Positions 41,901-51,459 of a stretch of DNA of 64,000 nucleotides are shown in pieces. Position 1 is the stretch's first letter. Each line of letters opens with the position of its first letter. Both the position numbers and the translations under genes were made by a program. The notes beneath the pieces were generated by a model. That model saw nothing but the letters and a program-made list of their open reading frames with translations, searched no databases and was not told where the DNA came from. Source of the DNA: Arthonia radiata (lineage: Eukaryota; Ascomycota; Arthoniomycetes; Arthoniales; Arthoniaceae); contig PSQN01000006.1 of the NCBI GenBank assembly GCA_002989075.1, positions 868,001 through 932,000 of the forward strand, read 5' to 3'.

Positions 41901-44312
41901 TGGGCAAATCGGAACGGTACAGGCGCCAATTTAAATTGGCAGTGTCTGAACAACGCCTTCTACATCGGCAAGCTCGACTTTCGCCAGAACGTGCAATGCC
42001 TCTTCACCAATTACCTGCTGTTGGCATTCGCGATCATCATCGGTTTGGTAATTCTTGTGAAGTTCTTGTCTGCTCTTCAGCTTGGCTCGAAAAAGCGCCC
42101 AGCTCAGCAAGACAAGTTCGTCATCTGCCAGGTACCCGCGTACACTGAAGGCGAGAATGAGCTCCGAAAAGGTCTTGACTCTCTTACAGCACTTGCCTAT
42201 GACAACAAGCGGAAGCTCATCATGGTTGTATGTGATGGTATGATCGTCGGTGGCGGTAATGACAGGCCAACTCCGAAGATCGTTTTGGACATTCTCGGCG
42301 TTGACCCCAAGATCGATCCCCCAGCGCTTCCGTTCAAGTCTGTTGGCGTTGGCAGCGAGAAGTTGAACTACGGCAAAGTCTACTCAGGTCTCTATGAGTT
42401 TGAGGGCAACGTCGTGCCCTACTTGGTTGTGGTCAAAGTTGGCAAAGAGTCTGAACAGCGAAAGTCGAAGCCCGGCAACCGTGGGAAGCGTGATTCACAG
42501 ATCATGGTGATGAACTTCCTCAATAGGGTCCATCACCGCGCACCGATGTCTCCGCTGGAACTTGAAATGTTTCATCAGGTCAACAATATCATTGGTGTCG
42601 ATCCAGAGCTGTATGAGTACCTCTTTATGGTCGACGCTGACACCACAGTATCTCCCGATTCGCTCAATCGATTGGTAGCATCTTGCGCAAACGATGCGAA
42701 AATTGCTGGCATTTGCGGCGAGACCAGTCTCGAGAATGAAGAGAAGAGCTGGACGACTATGATTCAGGTCTACGAATACTACATTTCTCACCACTTGGCG
42801 AAGGCCTTCGAGAGCTTGTTCGGCAGCGTGACGTGTTTGCCTGGATGGTGAGTATTCAATTCTACTGATCGGCCCAGTACCGATTTGCTAACATATTTCA
42901 GTTTCTGCATGTACCGATTACGGACGGCCGACAAGGGCCGACCATTGATCATTTCAGACAACGTCATCAACGACTACAGCATTCAGGCCGTTGATACGCT
43001 GCACAAGAAGAATTTGCTCTCACTTGGTGAGGACCGATACTTAACAACGTTGATGACCAAGCACTTCCCAGCGATGTCCTACAAGTTCGTGCCCTCAGCC
43101 TATGCGAAGACTGCGGCTCCTGAGTCATGGTCTGTGCTGTTGTCTCAACGTCGACGATGGATCAATTCGACTGTCCACAACTTGGCAGAATTGGTCTTGT
43201 TGAAAGATCTATGTGGCTTCTGTTGTTTCAGCATGCGGTTCGTGGTATTTGTGGACCTCTTTGGTACACTAATACTCCCAGCAACTTGCGGCTACATCGC
43301 GTATCTGATTTACCGTATTGTGGCCCATGTGGGTGCGATCCCATATATCTCTATCGCCCTCATAGCCGCCGTATACGGTCTCCAAGCGATCATCTTCATC
43401 ATCAAGCGACAGTGGCAGCACGTGGGATGGATGATTATTTACCTCATCGCCTTCCCCATCTACTCGCTCGTTCTTCCGCTCTACTCCTTCTGGAAACAAG
43501 ACGACTTCAGCTGGGGCAACACCCGTATCGTTATCGGCGAAAAGGGCAACAAAGCCATCATCGCCACCGAAGACGAAGGCTTCGACCCGCGCTCAATCCC
43601 ATTGCAACCTTGGGACGACTACGCTACCGCCAACAACCTCCCCGGCCGCCGCGGCTACAATGCTGCTGTCCCCTCGGAGAAAGCCTACGGTGCATACGCG
43701 GACGAAGTCGAGCTCGACGACATGCGCTCGGTCTACTCCTATGCCAAGCCCGCGTCGACAGTCATGACGGGCTGGAAGTCCGGCAACCCGCAATCGTACA
43801 TGCCCTCGCAGTCTCCGGCACCTTTCGGCCGCCCGCAGATGCAGCAGCGCCACAGCACCATGTCTGGCTTCTCCTACCACGACAACCCTAGCCCCCATCA
43901 CCAGCCCGGCTACGCTTCACCGTACGCATCTGGGCAACATCAAGGCGGTCCCGTGGCCTCTTCGGATAACCTCATGAACATGTCGCCTGGCCACTCCGGT
44001 GCCGCATCGCCCATGCCCATGAATATGAATCGTGCTGGTCGTAAGAGCCCCATGGGCTTCCAGCAGACCCCGTCGCGGCCAGTGAGCAGTATGAACTTGC
44101 CGAACTTCCGGGACGTGCAGTCAGGGATGGCGGAGCCGAGCGACGGCATGATCGTAGAGGCGATCCAGGCGTGCCTGCAGGTTGTGGATCTGGACACCGT
44201 GACGAAGAAGCAAGTGAAGGCGCTGGTGGAACAGCGGCTGGGTGTGACGCTGGGAGCGGAGAAGAGGACTTTCTTGGATCGGGCGATCGATGATGTGCTT
44301 GCCAATATGTGA
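38910..44312 (+). CDS. csmB: Class VII chitin synthase with degenerate myosin-like motor
   Basis: Exons 38910-42847 and 42902-44312, with a 54-bp intron (GTGAGT, GCTAAC, TTTCAG), give 1782 aa. The splice restores [20 protein letters not shown]. The N-terminal 700 residues align in style with the class V head ([40 protein letters not shown]) but lack the GESGSGKT P-loop, the mark of the shorter class VII motor. Two TM helices follow ([40 protein letters not shown]), then a b5-like segment. The chitin synthase 2 domain includes [29 protein letters not shown] and [18 protein letters not shown], with QRRRW near residue 1395. It ends with a DEK-C-like domain ([20 protein letters not shown]). It is head to head with class V, as in Aspergillus, where both act in hyphal-tip wall integrity. 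Confidence 0.94.
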
Positions 44313-44755
44313 GTGAGCTAGGCGAGTTGACGAGGCTCGTGAACTGAGAAGGGGAAACCCGAGCGAGGAAGCCCGAGAAGCGAAGTGTTCATTGTACAAA
44401 ATTCAAAATCATGCATGGCGGATATGAAATGGGTAGCAAGCGGATATTGTGCATCAAGGAAAGGTCATGGAGGTACGCGACTATACATAATGACGGCGTT
44501 GATATCATGATGTGAATTGATACTGTTCATTTACAACTCGTTCGACTCTTGCTCGATTAATACGACCTGTTCCTCAGACTGCTTGCATTTTGGTTTTTGA
44601 GAAGCAAGATCTATACAACGCATGGATGGAGAGCCGGCGCGGCGTTCTCTATCTATGCTGAGAGGGCGGTACAACACGGTAAAGCCCCGGCGTTGTGCTT
44701 GATCTACCACGAACCATACCTCACAGATCCCTAGGCTCTGCTCTGCATCCGCGCT
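44313..44755. other. Intergenic between convergent genes
   Basis: The 3' flanks of the class VII chitin synthase and the GCIP-like gene. Nothing else is visible. Confidence 0.4.
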
Positions 44756-45916
44756 TCATACGTCGCCCAAGGCGCCCCTGAACTTTCCACACCATTCCCC
44801 AAACCTACCGTTCTCCCCATCCCAGCCCTTCTCCAACACCCCCGTCACGTCCCCACACAGCCCCTTCACTCCCTCAACCCTCTTCCCGGCCCCCTCAACA
44901 TCAAACTCATACAGCGCCCCCGCCAACTCATCCGCCTCCTCCGGCACCTTCCTCAGCACCTCCATACTCTCGTCCGCCCTCTCCAGATTCCGCCTCGTCC
45001 TCACCTCCGCCCCCAGCGTCTTAAACCGCAACTTCGCCACCGCTGCATACAGGTTCCGTACCAACCCCAGCAACCGCACCGTCCGCTCCAGTACCGCTTT
45101 CACGTCTTCCAGATGAGCGGGGAGGTCGCGCTCACCGCCCATCGTTAGCTTTTGCACGCCAAAAGCACCGTCCTGGCCGTCGTCGTCAGGGTCGGAGGCG
45201 TCGCCTTCGCTGAAACCCTCGTCTTCTGCATCATCCCGCCACTCCTTCAACTCCTCCAGCGCGTCCTCAATCAATCCCTTATACGCCTCCGCCTTCCGCA
45301 CCAGCAACCCCGCCACATCCAGCCCCCGCAGTTCCAGGCACGCGTCACAAGACGCCCAAATCACGCCTGTCAGGCTCGTGACTCTTTGTTTCTCCTTTTC
45401 TGCTGCCGCTCTGCCAGCGATAGATTGCTGACCTCCAGACTTGCGCTGCACCAGCTCCACTAGGTCACGGAACTCGGTTAGTGCCCTGCGCCCGCGTGCA
45501 CGCATCTCGGTTATCATCGTGGTGCCCAGCACGGTCGGGTTGGCGAGATCCGTGAGGGAAGCCATTAGAGAAGGGATAACGGTGGTGGAGACTGTGTGGA
45601 GTTCACGTGCGAGGGCTGAGGGCGTGAAGGGTGGGTTTATGAGGAGGAGTGAGATTTTGGTGGTGTGCGCGCGGAGGAGGGATGTGCTGTCGTGGAGGAG
45701 GGCGAGGGCGTTTACTGAGGGGGCAGTTGTGGGCGTGGTCGTGGTCGAGTGGATGGCGGGTCTGGTATTTTGAGTAGTGGTGGGGGTGGTTGGGGTGGTG
45801 GGGGTGACTGGTCGTCGGTGGGGCTCGGAGAGGGCGGTCGTGAATTGGGAGAGGAGGGTGAGCGTTGAGGTGAGGATGGAAGCGAGATTAGGCGGAGGGG
45901 AGTTTGTCGACGCCAT
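44756..45916 (-). CDS. Cyclin-D1-binding (GCIP)-like protein
   Basis: A single-exon frame of 386 aa starting MASTNSPPPNLASILTSTLT. After a Thr/Pro-rich linker with TPT repeats (residues about 35-70) come long amphipathic helices: SVNALALLHDSTSLLRAHTT, SLLLINPPFTPSALARELHT, VIPSLMASLTDL and MRARGRRALTEFRDLVELVQ. The block TGVIWASCDACLELRGLDVAGL and an acidic stretch (DAEDEGFSEGDASDPDDD) follow, then LPAHLEDVKAVLERTVRLLG. This order fits the fungal GCIP family (Grap2 and cyclin-D-interacting, CCNDBP1-like). In animals GCIP is a negative cell-cycle regulator that binds cyclin D and HLH proteins; the fungal role is not known to me. The codon use is very GC-rich in wobble positions, which also opens a long antisense frame. 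Confidence 0.72.
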   Translation of the reverse strand: MASTNSPPPNLASILTSTLTLLSQFTTALSEPHRRPVTPTTPTTPTTTQNTRPAIHSTTTTPTTAPSVNALALLHDSTSLLRAHTTKISLLLINPPFTPSALARELHTVSTTVIPSLMASLTDLANPTVLGTTMITEMRARGRRALTEFRDLVELVQRKSGGQQSIAGRAAAEKEKQRVTSLTGVIWASCDACLELRGLDVAGLLVRKAEAYKGLIEDALEELKEWRDDAEDEGFSEGDASDPDDDGQDGAFGVQKLTMGGERDLPAHLEDVKAVLERTVRLLGLVRNLYAAVAKLRFKTLGAEVRTRRNLERADESMEVLRKVPEEADELAGALYEFDVEGAGKRVEGVKGLCGDVTGVLEKGWDGENGRFGEWCGKFRGALGDV

Positions 45917-47502
45917 TGTATTGGTTTGAAGGAGGGGTGGAGGTGTTCAAGGTGAGAGTTGCTGGTTCGCTGAGGTCGAACTTCAACAACCATAAATTGA
46001 GATATTGGCAGGGTATTGTCTATGATGGGAAAGTTTGCCGAGTCTTTCCAAGCCAGCCGTCAGCACTAACTTCATCTTCACAAAATGCTCGCGGCGTCGG
46101 CTTTTTGCTGTGTATGTGGCTATGTCGAAGACGTGACTGTTACGCGTATGCACTCGAATTCTCAGACATACGTCGGTAAACTGGCCTGACTTGTATGATA
46201 AAGTCACCTGTGGCGGCCGTCGGCCATGTGTACGCTATCTGTCACCTCGTATAACTCTCGCCTTTGGTGCCTATATGACACGTTCTGCGCTTTGGACGAA
46301 CACGGGAAACAATATTGATTAGACTTTGAGAGTAGTTTCCACAGACCAGGATGGCCGTTGCAAAACAATGGTCAAGCGCTTCCTCCAAGCGCTTCCTCTG
46401 GGCCGCTTCGTCAACCTTGGTTCACAATACAGTAACTGCTGTGTTGCGATGACCAACAGACTCTCTGGAAAGTATACCTCGCCCGTGTTAACGTACTGGT
46501 TGGCCAGTCAATAGAATGAAGTCAGAAGTGTCAGCAGGACGAAGTCAGCAAGGTCAGCAGGACGAAATCGGGAGGGTCAGCAGGACGAAATCAGGAGGGT
46601 CAGCAGGACAAGATCGCAAGGTTCAGCAGGATGAAGTCAGGAGGGTCGTTCACGCACTTTGAGCCAAATCCTTTCATTCTACGGGCGTTTGGGCACCCAA
46701 AGTACCTCAGACGACCGTTGATTCGTCGTCAGATCCCAAAGCGTCTAGGAATACAGTCGTTCTCCATTCACAACGTGTTCCACGGCAAGTATTGACTGTT
46801 TCACCTATGAGTTGTGCGGAAATCGTCTAACACGACTGGGACGACAACCGCTGCAACATAAGGACAACGGTGACGGTAGCAGATCATCAATATACCCTTT
46901 GCTGGGCATACGTGTTGGAACCGTGTTACGTATCTCTGATCGCCACCAGCATGAGACAACACATGCGACCGCCAGGCCCAGGGCGGCGCACAAAATAGTG
47001 CCGGAATACCTCAGAGCACATCGCTGCCGTCCAGAAATTTTCGGGAACTGACGTCCTCCGCAGATTGGTCCTTTTTACTTCGTTTCAAGTTGTCTCCTAT
47101 CGCAAATACATCACGTTGTTATCTGTTCCAGCAAATAGGCATGATCTCCGAGAGGGACGTCAAGCCAAAATTCGAGCCACACTGAACGAAACGTAAGAAT
47201 CGTTTCGAGACTTGATTTGCTTGAGTCCGCTCCATCGGCCATATGTAACCGCGAACTATCCCACAGTGAAGAGTACAAGGCCACCTTCGATGGAAGCCGC
47301 TCGTGCAGACACGTGGCCATGCCACCGGCGCCTCGATGCCTATATATTAACGTTCATATTCTTCTTTTGCTTGGGTAGACTCCAAGACCTACAGCCTCTC
47401 CATCAATCTGCAGCTCGTGCCTTGCCATCTACACAATTGGACTATTTCAGATTTCACACGTCGGACGTTGCAACGACATCGACCTCCTAGAAGTCTAGCG
47501 TC
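45917..47502. other. Intergenic, 1.6 kb
   Basis: This region holds the 23-bp minisatellite annotated separately and otherwise short open frames without recognisable motifs. No RNA gene is seen. Confidence 0.4.
46515..46644. repeat. 23-bp minisatellite, about 5.6 copies
   Basis: Units starting at 46530, 46553, 46576, 46599 and 46622 share GTCAGCAGGACGAARTC followed by AGGAGG-like endings; a partial unit precedes at 46515. Copies differ at one to six positions. The period is not a multiple of three and no gene spans it. Confidence 0.88.
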
Positions 47503-47960
47503 ATGGGTAAACTAGCCGATATCAGGGCAAAGATGCGCCGTCATCGTGAGCGGCTGCAGACCGCATCTACTAACACACAGAATTACGGGACAGCTTTCAG
47601 CGCCCGCGACATGACCGATGCGCAAGCCGATAGGTATCGGCAGCTCCAAGACGCGGAGCGCGACATACAGAGACAGATAAGGGAGCTTGGAGACGAGTCC
47701 AAAAAGGAGTATGGGTTCCCTTAATGATTGATGCTGCTATCATGAGTCTAATAAGTTTATCAAGGATAGAGAGAAGGGAAAAAGCTGGCGAGCCAGTGGA
47801 ATCCGAGGGAGAGCAGGCGAAGAAAACCAGGAAGAGGAAAGATGACGATGACCAAGATGATGGCAAGGGTGGCGGCAAGAGTGGTTCTAAGTCGGGGGAG
47901 AAAGCCACGAAGAGTAGGAACCCTGTGAGCAGGGGTCGCAAGGTTGTCACCAAACGGTAA
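47503..47960 (+). CDS. Small charged coiled-coil protein, orphan
   Basis: Exons 47503-47708 and 47765-47960, joined across a 56-bp intron (GTATGG...CTAATAAG...CAAG), give 133 aa; the join makes DESKKEIERREKAGEP, continuing the same charged helix, which supports the splice. The N-terminal half (LADIRAKMRRHRERLQ; DAQADRYRQLQDAERDIQRQ) looks like a short coiled coil. The C-terminal half is highly polar: an acidic DDDDQDD stretch, then Gly/Ser/Lys repeats and a basic end (SRGRKVVTKR) that could serve as a nuclear or nucleic-acid-binding tail. No domain is recognised. It may be lineage-specific. An unspliced reading would end at 47724 after 73 aa. Confidence 0.5.
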
Positions 47961-48340
47961 GGTAAAGGACTGTTGCGTGTCCTCTGAGCTGGCTCAGGCA
48001 CATGTGTAAACCAGACGTTTTCTTGCTTCAGATTTCTGGTCACGCAGACTGAGCATCGCACCTTCTGGGTCTTGGACACCTGCATGATACTGGAAGAATG
48101 AGCAACAGGAAGAGCATTGAGCCTAACGTTTGGCCCCCCTCTCCTACTTAGTGCTCCAGGTTCGTGGCCGTGGTGTGTTTAGTGAAGCGCGAGGCCCGTC
48201 ATGCTTCCCATTCGCGTGGTGAAGGCGCGGAGGGTTGTAACCGATCAGCGTTCCGGAAAATGTAACACTCGCTCACTCACTCACTCATCGTCTGGACCCA
48301 ACGATAGCGAACTTAGATCTCAACCCGCAAGGCAATGCCG
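47961..48340. other. Intergenic between convergent genes
   Basis: The 3' flanks of the orphan gene and the MFS gene. CTCACTCACTCACT at 48269-48286 is a short simple repeat. Nothing else is visible. Confidence 0.4.
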
Positions 48341-50286
48341 TCATCTTAGGGACGACAGATCCATCGAGTCTAAACTCGACGCTTGAGATGACAGCTTTTG
48401 TTGCCTCGCCGCCCTTTTCTCCTTCTCATGGAGGATGGCAGTCTTGAGGCATTTAATCTTACCGTCACTTTTAGTTGGCCTGGAGATCCACACAAAGTAC
48501 AGCGCAATAACCAAGCCGATGCCGTCAAGTCCGGCACCGAACCACCATGCCCCACGAAAGCCGCGCAGGACATTCAGGCCTCCCGGTGCCGATGAATCAG
48601 GATTGGTATAGCGGTCGATGGTCCCAGCGAAACCCAGACCTATCGAGATGGAGTAGTTGACGATTGTGCTGACCAGTGACGCAGCGATACCCTGATTCTC
48701 CTTCGGAAGCGCGTTGCTCAATAGAATGGTGCCAGCAGGAAAGCTGAGGTTCATGCCACCTGGCATGATAAGAATCGACAGAAAGGTCTGTGCCCAATAG
48801 ATCTGCTCGACGGGTGTAGTGGCAATGAGGACCGAGCCAACGAGGAACAGTATCATAGCAATGAGCATGATGTAGGCCGGCCGCATCTTCTTCATCAGGA
48901 AGCCCACAGAAAGGGCAAACGCAGCTCCGACAGGAGCCACCGGTGAGGTTTGTGCCGCTGTGAGTAGAGCTGACTGTCGACGTAGCTGCAGTAAGAACCA
49001 GAAGATGTAATAGATCCAGATACCGTGGCTGCCCCAGCCAGCAGCAATGCAGGCCAGCGCGAACCCAGCTTCTTTCTTCAGCCCTCTGATCGGTATGAGT
49101 GGATGTCTTGTGAAGCGAAGCTCGACAACAAAGAATGCGGCCATGGATAGGACGCCAATGATCAACAGGACATAGACGTACGGCGCGTCCCAGCCTACCA
49201 CTGGTCCTTGGTTCCAGGCGACATTGATGAGCACCAGTCCGCCGACGCCAGTGAACGCACCCAACCAGTCAAATTTAGCCTTTCCTTTCTCATCAGCTGG
49301 AGCGGACGGTCTCCGATCAGCAGGAGTGACGAATAACGCGAAAATAAAGCAGACGAAGCAGGCTATAGCAAGCGCCCAGAACGACCACGGCCACCACGCC
49401 AGCTCAGAAAATAACGCCGAGAAGGCAGCGCCGACCACGAACCCTGTGGGTCCGCCGGCACCGAAAGCCGAGAATACCATGTTCTTTTTGAGGCCCATGG
49501 GATACGTCTTACCGATGAGTGCCATGGCGTTCGGGACCAGGATAGCAGGGCCTATGCCTTGGAAGCCTCTTGCGATGTTGAATAATGTCGACCCTGAGTA
49601 CACGAATACGCCTGCAATGACAGACCACAGCCCGAACCAGAACCAGCCGAGGAGGAACATCTTTTTGTGACCGTACATGTCTCCTAGTCTTCCAGCGGGT
49701 AGGATGAATGTTCCGACGGTTAAGGAGTAGGCTGCCGTATACCAGCTGAGTTGGCCAGGCTCGCTGACGGCAAAGGAGTCGCCGATAATGAAGAGAGGTG
49801 CGACTGATTGTGCAAGGCCTGCTAGCGAGAGAAATTGAGCCATGCAGACGATGAAGATGAAGGCGGCATCGTGGATTCTAGAGTATTGAGGTTCCGATGT
49901 CGAAGGCCATGCCGGTATGCTGCTTGGAGCTTTTTGACTTCGGATTGATGTTGGATTGCTACTTTGCGATCTCAAGGAGTTTGCCGGCACATGAATGTGG
50001 TCTGCTGGTGGCGATACGCTTCCATGAGAAGAGCGCTCGCCCAAAGCACGAACAAGTGATATCTCAAACATGCCTAAGGTCGTCAGCATGTCAAGGCAAC
50101 GGTCACAACAACCCTCGATGACCTACCTTCTTCAACAGCCTCCGCGTCGTCGCTTTTATCGCCCCATTCTCCAGCGTTGTCTTGGGCTGTGTCTAAGTAG
50201 TCCGGCGTGATGGCCCAATTGTCCATCGAACCCCAAGAGGGTATCCATTCCCACGCCGGCCAACCGAGCTTGGACGACTCTATCAT
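48341..50286 (-). CDS. MFS transporter, DHA2-like (drug or low-affinity solute)
   Basis: Exons 50286-50127 and 50073-48341, with a 53-bp intron (GTAGGT, CTGAC, CTTAG), give about 630 aa. The first true ATG gives MIESSKLGWPAWEWIPSWGS; the soluble N-terminus is about 125 residues. Membrane helices begin at FIFIVCMAQFLSLAGLAQSV. The motif LPAGRLGDMYGHKKMFLLGW is the MFS motif A after TM2, and FNIARGFQGIGPAILVPNAM with GAGGPTGFVVGA contains the antiporter-type glycine-rich motif. About 14 hydrophobic segments fit the DHA2 group. The closest style I recall is the yeast ATR1/AMF1-like branch of drug:H+ antiporters. The substrate cannot be told, and no biosynthetic cluster surrounds it. The C-terminal tail is polar and Ser-rich. 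Confidence 0.85.
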
Positions 50287-50487
50287 GTTACTCACACGTA
50301 TTGGGCGTTGAGGCTCTTCAATCAATATCTAAGCGCCATGTCCAAAGAAACACACAGAGAATTAGAAATCTCCGGCCATCAGAGACCAGAACAGCGCTTG
50401 CGTATGCCCGAGCAACCCGCATATCCGACATTTTGACAGCCGGTATGCCACACACGATCTGCAGGATGGATTTTAGACCTGTACGTA

Positions 50488-50712
50488 TCACCCAATCGTG
50501 CTGTAGGTGTATGCGAGTTTCGGATCCCCAACGGGTAGAGGTGGTCCGTGCACGCGTCCTTGATTGACAGCGCCTACGATGGGGATGTGGGGTTGTGAAA
50601 CTGGGCTTGGAGTGGTAGCGCCGGCGGAATGTTGCTGATGGCTGGTAGTGTTAGGAGGAGGGGTAGCTGCTGGAAGCGCAGCTTGCTTTGGGGTAGTAGG
50701 AGGCGTTGCCAT
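50488..50712 (-). CDS. Short Pro/Thr-rich hypothetical protein, possibly first exon
   Basis: An open frame of 74 aa with a good start context (TCACATGG): it begins MATPPTTPKQAALPAATPPP and ends LPVGDPKLAYTYSTIG. The ending AYTYSTIG looks more folded than the low-complexity start, so the gene might continue through an intron (a GTGATA donor sits just at the stop). I found no convincing second exon. No domain is recognised; it may also be a chance frame. Confidence 0.3.
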   Translation of the reverse strand: MATPPTTPKQAALPAATPPPNTTSHQQHSAGATTPSPVSQPHIPIVGAVNQGRVHGPPLPVGDPKLAYTYSTIG

Positions 50713-51459
50713 GTGACGCCCGGATCGCGACTCTTTTTGAGGATGAAGGCTTGCTGATGTGTGTAGGACTTTGTAAACGATAATGGGGGTTTGCTATGCA
50801 GAAACGCTGCCTATGGTGAGTGGTTTAGGTGTAGGTTGTGGCATTGTAGTGCTTGTCATGGTGGAGACGCCGTCATTTTCACTCGTATCTGTACTGATGT
50901 GAAGATGATAAGACATGCTCGACTACTCCGCTACCTTGAGAAAGCGTAAAAGGCTATACTTGCATGAAAGAAGTCAGTGGTAAAGATACGAGCACCGATG
51001 TAACGTTGATAGGACAATACAGGGACAATTGTGTGATGTGGACTCTTCTACCATGTTTCTGACTTGCAGCAGGGCAAGCTATAGTATGATGTTATGAAAT
51101 GCAGAAATAACCCTGAGCGCAAACAGACTCGCATAGGACAATGTAGAGACAACAACGTTATGTATACTCTTCGCACATCTTTCCATCTTGCAGCAGGACA
51201 TATATACCAATGAATGAAACGAAACGTAACAAAAGGCAGAGCGCAAGCAAACATACACGGGACAACGCATAAACAGACACATCACGCCTACTGTTCGCAC
51301 ATCATGCCAGTATTCAGCCCGGAGGCCAGAAATTCATCTCCTTGACGTTACTCAACGTCAAGTCTACTCACTAATCGGGCCGAAGCCCACAACACACACA
51401 CCGCACACACACCACGCTCTGCTGCCGGTTCGCCACCGGCCAGCACCCCCCACACCCAC
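50713..51459. other. Intergenic containing a three-copy repeat
   Basis: The upstream region of the short hypothetical gene and the 3' flank of the Myb/SAP-like gene. Its right half is the 124-bp repeat annotated separately. A CA-rich tract (ACACACACACC) at 51389-51413 lies near the end of the next gene. Confidence 0.45.
50990..51310. repeat. Degenerate tandem repeat, period 124 bp, about 2.6 copies
   Basis: Related blocks start with AGGACAAT at 51011, AGGACAAT at 51135 and GGGACAAC at 51259, each 124 bp apart. Within them ACTCTTC-CATGTTTC-like and TTGCAGCAGG words recur in the same order, as do AGAGCGCAAACA-like words. Copies are diverged and not coding. Confidence 0.75.

Noticed and set aside
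43127-43891. 254-aa plus frame inside the class VII chitin synthase
   Set aside because: An alternate frame of the conserved chitin synthase exon; Arg/His-rich shadow translation.
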